Assembly (NCBI RefSeq): GCF_001425025.1
Contig: NZ_LMDE01000001.1
Coordinates: forward strand, 836,376-900,375
Reading direction: 5' to 3'
Length of the DNA: 64,000 nucleotides
Source: Nocardioides sp. Root122
GTDB lineage: Bacteria > Actinomycetota > Actinomycetes > Propionibacteriales > Nocardioidaceae
Within the stretch, counting starts at the first letter, position 1; each line of letters opens with the position of its first letter. The position numbers and the translations under genes are program-made. The notes under the pieces are model-generated. The model did not search any database, was not told where the DNA came from, and saw nothing but the letters and a program-made list of their open reading frames with translations. This document shows positions 9,078 through 17,592 of this stretch, piece after piece.

Positions 9078-9117
9078 GGGTCTCGTGACAGGCGCCGGGG
9101 CGCCTTCCTCGACCACC
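9078..9117. repeat. REP-like palindromic repeat, copy B (inverted)
   Basis: It reads GGGTCTCGTGAC...CCTCGACCACC, with an inner AGGCGCC/GGCGCCT stem. It is inverted relative to 9010-9051, so the pair can fold into one long stem between two convergent genes and may act as a terminator. Confidence 0.78.
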
Positions 9118-9133
9118 GAAGGCGTGGGGCGCG

Positions 9134-11875
9134 CTACTTCTCCCAGGGTGCCGGGATCGGGAAGTACTCCTCGAGGAACTCGTGGAGCAGGCCGTCGGCG
9201 CGCTCCTCGTCGAAGGCGGCGAGCATGTTGTCGGCGATGCAGAAGAAGTCGCGGTTGCGGTGGCTCATCTGCTTGAGCTGGACGGGCAGCTGCTGGTGGC
9301 CGAGGTCGACGTAGCCGTGGTGGGCGGTGGCGCGGAAGGCCTGCCCGGTGATCAGCCCGTAGCTCTGCGCGAAGGACGACAGCATCGACACGTCGGCCTC
9401 GGAGCGGAAGGGCGCGAGCGTGGTGGCCTCGACCTCGGCGGGGAAGCGGGCCGCGATCTCCTCCAGCGTCGTACGACGTTGGGGGTGCGGGCTGTGCATC
9501 ATCGTCTGGGTGAGGTTGACGCCGAACGCCTCGGCCAGGATCCGGCGGTTGTTGAGCGCCGCGGTGAGGTAGGGGCGGTCGTCGGTGCCCGGCAGGCCGA
9601 CGGCGCGGTGGTCGGCGACGAAGGCGGCGTACTGGCCGCCGGGTGAGAAGAAGTGCTCGGGGCGCCGCGGCCGCCCGAGGAACACGTCGTCGTTGACGTA
9701 GACGAAGTGGTCGGCCAGGTCGGGCACGGCGTGGAGGCGGGTCTCGATGGCGTGCGAGCTGAAGGTCGGCAGCGCGGCCTCGGGCAGGATGTCGCGGTGG
9801 TCGACGACCCGGATGCGGTCGTGGGAGGTGTCGAGCCACGACGGCACCTGGCCCGCGGTGACGAGGTGGATCCGGCGCACCCAGGGGGCGAAGAGGTGGA
9901 GGCTGCGCATCGAGTAGCGCAGCTCGTCGCGGCTGCGGTAGCGCTGCGCGCCGCCCGCCCGGGCGCTCGGCGTGCCGCCCATCTCGGTGATCCGCTGGTC
10001 GCGCGCGGCCAGCCACGCCTCGTCGTCGCCGTCGACCCACGTGTAGACGACGTCGACGTCTAAGCGGCAGTCGTCGACGGTCGGGAGGGCCATCGTCTCC
10101 AGCGTCGGGACGGTCACGCCCTCGACCTCGATCGTGGTGCGCGGGGTCCCGGCGGGCACGCGGTCGCCGAACCGGTTGAGGCTCGGCGCGAACAGCTCGC
10201 CGTCGGGCGACTCCTCCCAGAACTGCACGCCGACCTCGACGCCCTCGCCGAGCACGCCGTCGTGGCCGCCACGCATGGGCCACGGCTCGAGGAACAGCGA
10301 GGCGGTGCGGTTGCGCGCGAGCTCGTCGGTCATCGCGGCGACCGTGCCGCGCCGCTCGGGCCAGCCGCGCTCGGCGGGCTCGCGGACCGACAGCCAGTCG
10401 GGCACGGACGCAGCGGCCAGCGCCGCGAGGAAGGCGCCCCGGCGTGACGACGGCACGACGACGAAGGGGTGCGGGTCGAGGCCACGGGCGGGCACCACGA
10501 ACCAGCCGTCGCTGCTCGCGGTGGCTGCGGCGGTGAGCGCCTGCAGGGTCGTCGTACGCGCCTGGGCGGGGGTGAGGCCGCGGGCGCCGGTCGTCTCGGG
10601 CAGGTCGCCGATCGGTCCGGGGCGCAGGCCGTGCAGGACGCGTCGCGGGGCGAGCGGGTCGGCGCGGCGGGCCATGGCACCGCGGAACACGTCGACCCAC
10701 TGGCGGGCCAGCGCCAGGCCGTCCCAGCGCTCGGACCGCTCCAGCGCGGCGGCACCGAGCCGGGTGCGGAGGTCGTCGTCGGTGGCGACGCGCTGCATGG
10801 CGGCGGCGAGGGCGGCCTTGGAGCCCGGCGGCACCAGCAGCCCGTCGACGTCGTGGGTGATGATCTCGCGGGGGCCGGAGGGGCAGTCGTACGACACCGC
10901 CGGCACGCCCGCGGACATCGCCTCCTGCAGGACGAGCGGGTAGCCCTCGGCGCGCGAGGCGAGCACCGCGACGCTCGCCCGGGTCCACTCGGTGGTCATG
11001 TCGTCGGTCGTGCCCGGGAGCTCGACCCGGCCCTCGAGCCCGAGCTTGCGGACCTGTGCGGCGAGGTTGCCGGCGCGCGGGCCGTCGCCCCAGATCCGCA
11101 GCGTCCAGCCGGGGATCTCCTCGTGGATGCGCCAGAACGCGTCGACGACGTGCTCGAACTGCTTCTCGGGGGCCAGCCGACCGGCCGTGACGAACGTCTT
11201 CTGGTCCAGCGCGGAGCGCGGTTGCGGCTCGGCGGGCAGGGGGTTGGGGATCACGAGCAGCTCGGGTGCGGCACCCCCGAGGCGGCCGGCGAGCCAGCGC
11301 GACATCGACTCGGTCAGCGACACCACGACGTCCGCGCGGGGAGCGAACTCCAGCAGCGCGCCGAGGTCGTTGACCCGGCTGGAGGAGGCGCGATGCTCCT
11401 GGTGCACCAGCGCGACGCCGTCCGGCGCGAGCTGGGCGACCACGGCCAGCAGCTCCGGGGTCGTCGTGACGAGGACGTCCGCGTCGAGCGCGGGCAGCGC
11501 CTCGCGCAGGGTCGCGTCGGTCAGCGCGTTGAAGGTCGCGTCCCACGACCGCGGCACGATCACGGACTCGCGGTCGGCGAGCTCGGCCGGGTGACGACCG
11601 TTGACCGCGGCCGCCCGCTCACCGCGTACGTCGACGAGGTAGGTGACCTCCAGCCCGTCGGCCAGCGGGTAGTGGGTCGTCGCACCGCTTCGGGTGACGC
11701 TCAGGATCCGCACCCGGTGGCCCTCGCCGAGGCCGACCAGCGCGTTGGCCTGCGCGATCCCGGAGCGCGCGGTGCCGCCCATGCCGTCGGCGTTGAAGAG
11801 CACGAAGACGATGTCGAGAGGCCCGTCGCGGCGCACGCGGCGTACGGCCGATCGCACCTTGTCGGAGAGTGCCAC
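9134..11875 (-). CDS. Fused GT4 glycosyltransferase - Stealth phosphotransferase
   Basis: This 913-aa cytosolic protein has two parts. Residues 1 to about 400 are a GT4-like glycosyltransferase (RLAPEKQFEHVVDAF donor region, then SRAEGYPLVLQEAMSAGVPAV). From about residue 600 there is a complete Stealth module: CR1 (DVDVVYTWVDGDDEAW), CR2 (RDELRYSMRSLHLFAPWVR), CR3 (HFVYVNDDVFLGRP) and a CR4-like end (HRNRDFFCIADNM). Stealth proteins transfer sugar-1-phosphate groups in capsule and wall polysaccharides, so the fusion may build a phosphodiester-linked glycan. The start is GTG at 11875. Leu605 is encoded by TTA (10061-10063), a rare codon here. A TAGGAT at 11920-11915 may be its -10. Confidence 0.9.
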   Translation of the reverse strand: MALSDKVRSAVRRVRRDGPLDIVFVLFNADGMGGTARSGIAQANALVGLGEGHRVRILSVTRSGATTHYPLADGLEVTYLVDVRGERAAAVNGRHPAELADRESVIVPRSWDATFNALTDATLREALPALDADVLVTTTPELLAVVAQLAPDGVALVHQEHRASSSRVNDLGALLEFAPRADVVVSLTESMSRWLAGRLGGAAPELLVIPNPLPAEPQPRSALDQKTFVTAGRLAPEKQFEHVVDAFWRIHEEIPGWTLRIWGDGPRAGNLAAQVRKLGLEGRVELPGTTDDMTTEWTRASVAVLASRAEGYPLVLQEAMSAGVPAVSYDCPSGPREIITHDVDGLLVPPGSKAALAAAMQRVATDDDLRTRLGAAALERSERWDGLALARQWVDVFRGAMARRADPLAPRRVLHGLRPGPIGDLPETTGARGLTPAQARTTTLQALTAAATASSDGWFVVPARGLDPHPFVVVPSSRRGAFLAALAAASVPDWLSVREPAERGWPERRGTVAAMTDELARNRTASLFLEPWPMRGGHDGVLGEGVEVGVQFWEESPDGELFAPSLNRFGDRVPAGTPRTTIEVEGVTVPTLETMALPTVDDCRLDVDVVYTWVDGDDEAWLAARDQRITEMGGTPSARAGGAQRYRSRDELRYSMRSLHLFAPWVRRIHLVTAGQVPSWLDTSHDRIRVVDHRDILPEAALPTFSSHAIETRLHAVPDLADHFVYVNDDVFLGRPRRPEHFFSPGGQYAAFVADHRAVGLPGTDDRPYLTAALNNRRILAEAFGVNLTQTMMHSPHPQRRTTLEEIAARFPAEVEATTLAPFRSEADVSMLSSFAQSYGLITGQAFRATAHHGYVDLGHQQLPVQLKQMSHRNRDFFCIADNMLAAFDEERADGLLHEFLEEYFPIPAPWEK

Positions 11876-11940
11876 GTGTCCGGTGTCCTGTCCTCGTCGA
11901 GTGCGGTCGCCACGATCCTAGGAGGTGGGACGCCGGCCGA

Positions 11941-11946
11941 TAGGGT
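11941..11946 (+). promoter_or_regulatory. -10 box TAGGGT for the leaderless sulfotransferase gene
   Basis: TAGGGT is followed by seven bases and ATG at 11954, the same geometry as at 1648, 7902 and other starts in this window. Confidence 0.65.
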
Positions 11947-11953
11947 GACCCGC

Positions 11954-13033
11954 ATGCCGACGCCCCCCACCCCGCTGGTCCTCGTCTCCGGTTCCGGCCG
12001 CAGTGGCACCAGCTCCCTGGCGGGCACGCTCAAGCGGCTGGGCCTCCACGTGCCGCAGCCCGAGGTCGAGGCGTCGGAGACCAACCCGCGCGGCTTCTAC
12101 GAGCCGCAGTGGGTCATCGACTTCCACAAGCGCCACCTCCGCGAGCTCGCGCTGTTCAACATCGACAGCCGACCGGCCGCGGTCGACCTCGTCGCCGACT
12201 ACCTCGCGTCCGGTGAGCCGACCGCCGAGCTGCGCGAGTGGCTCTCCGGGCAGCTCGACGCAGAGCAGATCGTCGTGAAGGACCCGCACGCCTTCTGGTT
12301 CGCCCGGGCGTGGGAGGACGCGAGCCGCGACCTCGACGTGGACCTGCGCTGGCTGACGGCGCTGCGCCACCCGGCCGAGGTCGTCGGGTCGCGCGACATC
12401 GCCTACCTCTCCAGCCAGTCCGACGACCTGAGGCTCACCAAGGAGACCTCCAACGTCGCCGGTTGGGTGCACGCCGCCCTCCTGACGGAGCAGGCCGGGC
12501 GCGGTGACAAGCGCTCGTTCGTGAGGTACGTCGACCTCCTCGCCGACTGGCGCGCTGCGCTGGCGCCGGTCCAGCAGCAGCTCGAGCTCGACTTCAACAC
12601 CGATCTCTCGTCGACCGAGCACCACCCGGTGGACGACTTCATCGAGCCGTCGATGCGCAAGTCCCAGCTGACCTGGGACGACGTCCGCACCCCCGTGTGG
12701 CTGCGCGACATGGCCGAGGAGGTCTGGCAGCTCCTCGGCGTGCTGACGACGTCCCCGGCCGACGACGACACGCAGGCGCGCCTGGACGTCATCCATCTCG
12801 AGTACGACACCCGCTACGCCGACGCCGTGGCCCTCACGTTCGACCACACGAAGGCGGAGTCCACGCTGGCCGCCCGCGAGGCGCGTGACGCGCAGCGCGC
12901 CACGGTGCAGCACCTGCGTCGCGAGCTCGACCAGGCGCGCCGGGCCGGCAGGCCGCAGACCGTCGGCGGGCGCGAGGCCGCCTCGATCCTGGGCCGCGCC
13001 GTCGTACGCCGGGTGCGGCGACCGCGCGGCTGA
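11954..13033 (+). CDS. Sulfotransferase-family protein
   Basis: This 359-aa protein has the P-loop-like PAPS-binding motif of sulfotransferases at its N-terminus (VSGSGRSGTSSLAGTLKRLG). A second conserved stretch (LRHPAEVVGSRD) matches the 3'-phosphate-binding region. The C-terminal 60 residues are charged and coiled-coil-like, ending in a basic tail. It probably sulfates a glycan or lipid, since its divergent neighbour is the GT4-Stealth protein. The acceptor is unknown. The start is set by a TAGGGT box 7 nt upstream of the ATG. Confidence 0.85.
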   Translation: MPTPPTPLVLVSGSGRSGTSSLAGTLKRLGLHVPQPEVEASETNPRGFYEPQWVIDFHKRHLRELALFNIDSRPAAVDLVADYLASGEPTAELREWLSGQLDAEQIVVKDPHAFWFARAWEDASRDLDVDLRWLTALRHPAEVVGSRDIAYLSSQSDDLRLTKETSNVAGWVHAALLTEQAGRGDKRSFVRYVDLLADWRAALAPVQQQLELDFNTDLSSTEHHPVDDFIEPSMRKSQLTWDDVRTPVWLRDMAEEVWQLLGVLTTSPADDDTQARLDVIHLEYDTRYADAVALTFDHTKAESTLAAREARDAQRATVQHLRRELDQARRAGRPQTVGGREAASILGRAVVRRVRRPRG

Positions 13034-13087
13034 GCCGTCGTACGCCCCTCGGTGGGGTCGGCCAGGCCCGGACGTGAGCCCGCTGGG

Positions 13088-13306
13088 GTAGTCCACCGGC
13101 ATTCGGTTGTCGGGACGTGGGTGTGGGAGCCACTTCCCGGTGGACTATCGCGGGGGTGGCTGGGTAGTCCAGTGGCGTACGGCTGTTGGGGGGCGTCCTG
13201 AACAGCCACTTCTCACTGGACTACGTCGACGTGGGGTGGGGCGGGGTAGTCCAGTGGCGTACGGCTGTGAGGAAGGACGTGGGGCAGCCACTTCTCACTG
13301 GACTAC
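13088..13306. repeat. Three tandem 61-nt hairpin elements
   Basis: Copies lie at 13088-13148, 13164-13224 and 13246-13306, all exactly 61 nt, with spacers of 15 and 21 nt. Copies 2 and 3 have terminal stems GTAGTCCAGTG/CACTGGACTAC. Copy 1 has GTAGTCCACCGG/CCGGTGGACTAT, so changes on one arm are matched on the other. Each has an inner CGG(C/T)TGT region facing a conserved GCCACTTC segment. No ORF here looks coding. This is the main content of the 324-bp gene-free stretch 13034-13357; the rest shows only a CCGGTCTTGG direct repeat near 13340. Confidence 0.85.
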
Positions 13307-13357
13307 CCCGACACCGGGTGCCGCGACCTCCGCGGTCCAAGACCGGACCAAGACCGG

Positions 13358-13942
13358 TCAGAGGCCGGTGACGCCCTCGCCGGAGCCGGAGGCCTGCTCG
13401 TCGAAGTTCTCGTGCTCGATGAGGTGCAGGACGGGTACGCCGAGCTTGCGACGGGCCCGCGAGGTCCAGTCGACGTGGAAGAACTCGGCGACCACGTGCG
13501 GACGCGTGAGGATGATCGCCTCGCGGGCGTCGACCGCCGCGACCATCGCGGTCAGCGCGTCGACGGGCGGCTCGGAGGTGACCTTGCCGTGGCAGGTGCC
13601 GCCGGCCTCCTTGAGCGCGACGAGCGTCTGCTGCAGCTCGGCGGAGGAGTTCTCCTGGCACTCCTTGCGGAGAGCCTCGATGTCGACGTCGTTCATCGCC
13701 AGGGCCGGGGCGGCCATCAGGTCACCGGCGCCGAGGGTGCCGAGGGAGGCCTCGATGCGGGCGGCAGCGTCCTCGAGGGGCAGCAGCACGTGGTAGACGA
13801 CCGGGTCCTCGATCTCGACGTGGAGCGAGCGCACCTGCTTGGCGTCGGCGGGGGACAGGGCCTGCTCGACGAGGAGCACCACGTCGTAGGTGCCCTGCCC
13901 GTCGTGGATCGAGTCGTCGGGGATCTCGGTGTGGTCGGTCAT
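13358..13942 (-). CDS. Conserved hypothetical protein
   Basis: This 194-aa acidic cytosolic protein has no signal peptide or membrane segment. The fold may be alpha/beta, like universal-stress proteins (YDVVLLVEQAL near the start; AREAIILTRPHVVAEFFHVDW and RRKLGVPVLHLIEH near the end), but I cannot name a family. It overlaps the upstream DNA ligase gene by ATGA, so translation is probably coupled. A TAGAAT at 13975-13970 with a GGAGGCGAG ribosome site could provide an additional start inside the end of the ligase gene. Confidence 0.75.
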   Translation of the reverse strand: MTDHTEIPDDSIHDGQGTYDVVLLVEQALSPADAKQVRSLHVEIEDPVVYHVLLPLEDAAARIEASLGTLGAGDLMAAPALAMNDVDIEALRKECQENSSAELQQTLVALKEAGGTCHGKVTSEPPVDALTAMVAAVDAREAIILTRPHVVAEFFHVDWTSRARRKLGVPVLHLIEHENFDEQASGSGEGVTGL

Positions 13943-15060
13943 GACTCGCCTCCGTGGTCGGTGCTCAGGATTCTAGTGAGGTCATAGCCCGCGGGCTCGT
14001 CCAGCTGGGCATATCCGCAACTCTCGGGATCGCGGTCGGTGCGCCACCTCGTGAAGTGCGCAGTGTGCCGGAAGCGGCGACCCTCCATGTGGTCGTACTT
14101 CACCTCCAGCACCCGCTCGGGTCGCAGCGCGGTGAACCCGAGGTCCTTGCCCTGGCTCCAGCGGCTCTGGGTGCCGGGGACGCGCTCGGGGTTGGCGGTG
14201 AGGAACTCGTTCCACTTCCCCCAGGGGTGGTCGGCGATGTCGCAGACCAGCGGCTGCAGCTCGTGCCACATCGCGGCCCGCTTCGCGGCGGTGAAGCTGG
14301 CCGAGACGCCGATGTGCTGCAGCTCGCCGTCGTCGTCGTACAGGCCGAGGAGCAGGGAGCCGATCAGCGGCTCCTCCGGCGTCGACGTCTTGTGCTCGCG
14401 GTAGCCGGCCAGCACGACGTCGGCCGTGCGCTCGTGCTTGATCTTGAGCATGGTGCGCTTGTTGGGTTCGTACGCCGCTCCCAGGGGCTTGGCGACCACG
14501 CCGTCCAGGCCGGCGCCCTCGAACTCGTCGAACCACCGTTCGGCCTCCGCCGGGTCCTCGGTGGTGCGGGTCAGGAAGCACGGGCCGGTGCCGTCGAGGT
14601 CGGCCAGCGCCTCGACCAGGGCGGCGCGTCGCTCGGCGAAGGGGCGCGCCAGGAAGGACTCGTCACCGAGCGCGAGCAGGTCGAAGGCGACGAAGCCGGC
14701 CGGCGTCTCCACCGCGAGCTTGTCGACGCGGCTCGCCGCCGGGTGGATCCGCTCCTGCAGCGTCTCGAACTCCAGCCGCCAGCCCTCGGGCCCCTGCAGC
14801 CCGACGAAGATCTCACCGTCGAGCACGATGCGCTCGGGCAGCTGCCGGCGGCAGGCCTCGACCACCTCGGGGAAGTAGCGGGTCAGCGGCTTGGTGTTGC
14901 GGCTGGCGAGCTCGACCTCGTCGCCGTCCTTGAAGACCAGGCAGCGGAAGCCGTCCCACTTGGGCTCGAAGCTCAGGCCGCCGTGCTTGGCGGGATCCGG
15001 CACGCCGCTGACGCTCTTGGCCAGCATCGGCTGGACGGGCGGCATCACGGGAAGGTCCAC
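13939..15060 (-). CDS. ligC: ATP-dependent DNA ligase (LigC-type)
   Basis: This 373-aa enzyme seals DNA nicks through an enzyme-AMP intermediate. The nucleotidyl-lysine is Lys34 in FEPKWDGFR. Other ligase motifs are visible: DGEIFVG (motif III), FVAFDLLAL, GLDGVVAKPLG (motif IV) and TMLKIKHERTADVVLAG (motif V), followed by an OB-fold domain. The length fits the LigC group, which works in repair rather than replication. TAGGCT ends 7 nt before the GTG at 15060, so the mRNA is probably leaderless. With the stand-alone LigD-type polymerase it could form a split end-joining or gap-repair set. Confidence 0.93.
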   Translation of the reverse strand: MDLPVMPPVQPMLAKSVSGVPDPAKHGGLSFEPKWDGFRCLVFKDGDEVELASRNTKPLTRYFPEVVEACRRQLPERIVLDGEIFVGLQGPEGWRLEFETLQERIHPAASRVDKLAVETPAGFVAFDLLALGDESFLARPFAERRAALVEALADLDGTGPCFLTRTTEDPAEAERWFDEFEGAGLDGVVAKPLGAAYEPNKRTMLKIKHERTADVVLAGYREHKTSTPEEPLIGSLLLGLYDDDGELQHIGVSASFTAAKRAAMWHELQPLVCDIADHPWGKWNEFLTANPERVPGTQSRWSQGKDLGFTALRPERVLEVKYDHMEGRRFRHTAHFTRWRTDRDPESCGYAQLDEPAGYDLTRILSTDHGGES

Positions 15061-15067
15061 GAAATCG

Positions 15068-15073
15068 AGCCTA
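15068..15073 (-). promoter_or_regulatory. -10 box TAGGCT for the leaderless DNA ligase gene
   Basis: On the minus strand TAGGCT is followed by seven bases and the GTG start at 15060. The preceding ABC gene ends at 15097. Confidence 0.6.
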
Positions 15074-15096
15074 TCCCTGACCGGAGCGGCCGGGCG

Positions 15097-15795
15097 TCAG
15101 TCCTCGCCGCGCAGCGAGAACGAGCGCAGCCGGTCACCGGCGAACCACACGCCGGCCACCGTCACCACGATGCTGGCCAGCACCGCCCAGGTCAGGTTCG
15201 CCGGGTCGGGCAGCTTGGCGGAGACCTCGTGGCCGACGCGCAGGCCCCACTGGCCGATGCTCAGCCACGCGACGCCGGTGAACAGGTTGCCGAGCAGGCT
15301 CTCCCAGATCAGCACGAACATCAGCGACGCGATGACTGCGTGCCGGGTGATGGCGGAGATCGCCAGGAACAGTGCGGAGTACGCCGTCCCGGCGACGACG
15401 GCGCCGACGAACATCCCGAGCGCGCGGGTGGTGTCACCCGTGATGAGCGAGGCGACGAGGATCGCCAACGACCCGGCCACCAGCGTGGCGGCGAGCGCGA
15501 CGACCCACTTGCTGATGGCCACGACGTAGCGGTTCACCGGCTTGGCGAGCAGGTAGACGATCGAGCCGTCGTCGACCTCGGGACCCAGCACCGAGGACGC
15601 CGCGAGGATCGCGACCAGCGGCAGCACGAGCGGGTAGCCCAGCCCGGGCAGGATGTCGAAGGCCGCGTCCCCGTCGGTGAGCGCGGTGATCAGGGTGACC
15701 AGCGCGATCAGCAGCACCGGGAAGGCCAGCAGCAGGAAGAAGCGGCGTCGGCCCAGCAGTGCTTGCAGGGCGAGCTTGGCGATCGTCCCGTTCAT
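15097..15795 (-). CDS. ABC-2 type transporter permease
   Basis: This 232-aa integral membrane protein has about six hydrophobic segments and a typical ABC-2 layout. The conserved DDGSIVYLLAKPVNRYVVAISKWV loop follows the second segment. It is the last gene of a four-gene operon (ATPase, permease, ATPase, permease), 13 bp after its ATPase. Together they form an exporter of unknown substrate. A charged RGED end is cytosolic. Confidence 0.9.
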   Translation of the reverse strand: MNGTIAKLALQALLGRRRFFLLLAFPVLLIALVTLITALTDGDAAFDILPGLGYPLVLPLVAILAASSVLGPEVDDGSIVYLLAKPVNRYVVAISKWVVALAATLVAGSLAILVASLITGDTTRALGMFVGAVVAGTAYSALFLAISAITRHAVIASLMFVLIWESLLGNLFTGVAWLSIGQWGLRVGHEVSAKLPDPANLTWAVLASIVVTVAGVWFAGDRLRSFSLRGED

Positions 15796-15808
15796 GAAGG
15801 GTCCTTGA

Positions 15809-16720
15809 TCATCGGGCCACCAGGTAGGCGAAGACGCTCTCCAGCGACTCGTCGCTGGGGGAGAGCTCGAACAGGGTCACGTCGTGCTGCCGCGCCCAGC
15901 CGGGCAGGCCGACGGCGAAGCTGCCCAGGTCGTCGACCTGGACGTCGAGCTGGTCGGCGCGCAGGCTGACCGCGCGGACCGCCGGCTGGGCGATGAGGAC
16001 CGCGGCCAGCGCGCGGTTGTCGCTGGACTGGACCGCGTACTGCACCGGCCGGTCGGTCATCAGCCGGCGGATGGCACCGAAGTCGCCGGAGGCCGCGTGG
16101 CGACCGGAGACGACGACCTCGATGTGCCGGGCCAGCCGCTCGACCTCCTCGAGGATGTGCGAGCTGAAGAGCACCGTGCGGCCCTCGTCGCCCAGGCGGC
16201 GCAGCAGGTCCATCAGGTGCATCCGCTGACGGGGGTCCACGCCGTTGAACGGCTCGTCGAGCAGCAGCACCGCGGGGTCGTGCACCAGGGCTGCCGCGAT
16301 CTTGATGCGCTGCCGCATGCCCTTGGAGTAGGTGTCGAGACGCCGAGCGGCCGGCTCGACCATGTCGACCTCCTCGAGGATCCGCTCGGTGGCGGCGGCC
16401 GCGTCGGGGAGGCGGTGCAGGTCGGCGTTGGCGCGGACGAACTGCCGGCCGGTGAGGTAGCCGAAGCTGAGCTCGCGCTCGGGCACCAGGCCGATCTGGC
16501 GGTAGATGGCCGTGTTGCGCCACACAGGTTGGCCGTCGAGCGTGACGTGCCCGGAGGACGGGGCCAGGAAGCCCGACATCATCGCCATCAGCGTGGTCTT
16601 GCCAGCGCCGTTGGGCCCGAGGAGGCCGGTGACGCCGGGGCCGATCGACAGGGACACGTCGTTGACGGCGACCACGTTGCCGAACCAGCGCGAGGCGGAG
16701 TCGAGGACGAGGGTGCTCAT
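15809..16720 (-). CDS. ABC transporter ATP-binding protein
   Basis: This 303-aa ATPase has Walker A LLGPNGAGKTT, signature TYSKGMRQRIKIAAAL, Walker B AVLLLDEPFNGVD and the switch His in SSHILEEVE. Residues 1-215 are the ATPase, followed by the regulatory C-terminal domain common in ABC-2 exporters. I chose the ATG at 16720, which overlaps the stop of the upstream permease gene by ATGA. The longer open frame to 17203 only shadows that permease. Confidence 0.93.
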   Translation of the reverse strand: MSTLVLDSASRWFGNVVAVNDVSLSIGPGVTGLLGPNGAGKTTLMAMMSGFLAPSSGHVTLDGQPVWRNTAIYRQIGLVPERELSFGYLTGRQFVRANADLHRLPDAAAATERILEEVDMVEPAARRLDTYSKGMRQRIKIAAALVHDPAVLLLDEPFNGVDPRQRMHLMDLLRRLGDEGRTVLFSSHILEEVERLARHIEVVVSGRHAASGDFGAIRRLMTDRPVQYAVQSSDNRALAAVLIAQPAVRAVSLRADQLDVQVDDLGSFAVGLPGWARQHDVTLFELSPSDESLESVFAYLVAR

Positions 16721-17592
16721 CGCGAACCCACCTTCCGGAAGCGGGCGACCAGGCCGAGCACGCAGAGCGCGGTCAGCACCACGGCGACCAGGACGTACGC
16801 CAGTGCCCAGGCGCTCCCCGGCGGGGTGAACGTGACGACCCCGGCGTGCCAGGCGTCGGCGAGGCCGCTGAAGATCGACCACGGCGAGAGGAGCCCGGCC
16901 GCGACGCCGATGCCGTCGGCGTCCTGTGCGTTCGTGATGGCCTGCACCGAGGTGACCACGCCGGAGACGACGATCAGGGCGACCACCGACCCCACGACCG
17001 CGAAGCCGCGGCGCAGGGAGACCGAGGAGATCAACCCGGTGACGCCGGCGACGAGCGCGGCGAGCAGCAGCTGGAGGACCACCGCCTTGAGCAACCCCTC
17101 GAGCTGGTCGCTCTTGTCGAGGCCGGCCAGCAGGGCGCCGGCGAACAGCAGGAACGTCGGCACCCACATGAAGAAGAGAAGCGACGTGGTCAGCGACAGC
17201 CACCTCGTCACCGCGAAGACCGAGGAGGAGAGGGGCCGGGCCAGGTAGAGCACGATCGAGCGGTGCCGCAGGTCGCGGGAGAACAGGACCGGTGCCTGCG
17301 CGGCCGCGAAGAGGCTGATCACGAGCTGCACCTGGTTGGTGTAGTCGGCGTAGGTGACCGGCAGCGAACCCAGGCCGGTCAGCACGACGACGCCCACCAC
17401 GATCGCCGCCGGCAGCGTGGCCATGGCCAGCAGGATGAACGGCAGGATCTTCGACTTGCCGGAGCGGCCCAGGCCGTAGGTGTGGCGCAGGCCGGTGACG
17501 TAGAGCGTGCGGGCGATGGTCGCGGTGCCGTCGCGCGGACCGTCGTAGCGCCGGTAGCCGAGGTCGTGGATGACGCCGGAGCGCTCAGACAT
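16717..17592 (-). CDS. ABC-2 type transporter permease
   Basis: This 291-aa membrane protein has about six hydrophobic segments after a 45-residue cytosolic N-terminus (GVIHDLGYRRYDGPRDG), which is typical of this permease group. SIVLYLARPLSSSVFAVTRW is the conserved loop. I chose the ATG at 17592 because the GTG at 17598 forms part of the GGGAGGTG ribosome site. The gene overlaps the upstream ATPase gene by 8 bp. Confidence 0.9.
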   Translation of the reverse strand: MSERSGVIHDLGYRRYDGPRDGTATIARTLYVTGLRHTYGLGRSGKSKILPFILLAMATLPAAIVVGVVVLTGLGSLPVTYADYTNQVQLVISLFAAAQAPVLFSRDLRHRSIVLYLARPLSSSVFAVTRWLSLTTSLLFFMWVPTFLLFAGALLAGLDKSDQLEGLLKAVVLQLLLAALVAGVTGLISSVSLRRGFAVVGSVVALIVVSGVVTSVQAITNAQDADGIGVAAGLLSPWSIFSGLADAWHAGVVTFTPPGSAWALAYVLVAVVLTALCVLGLVARFRKVGSR

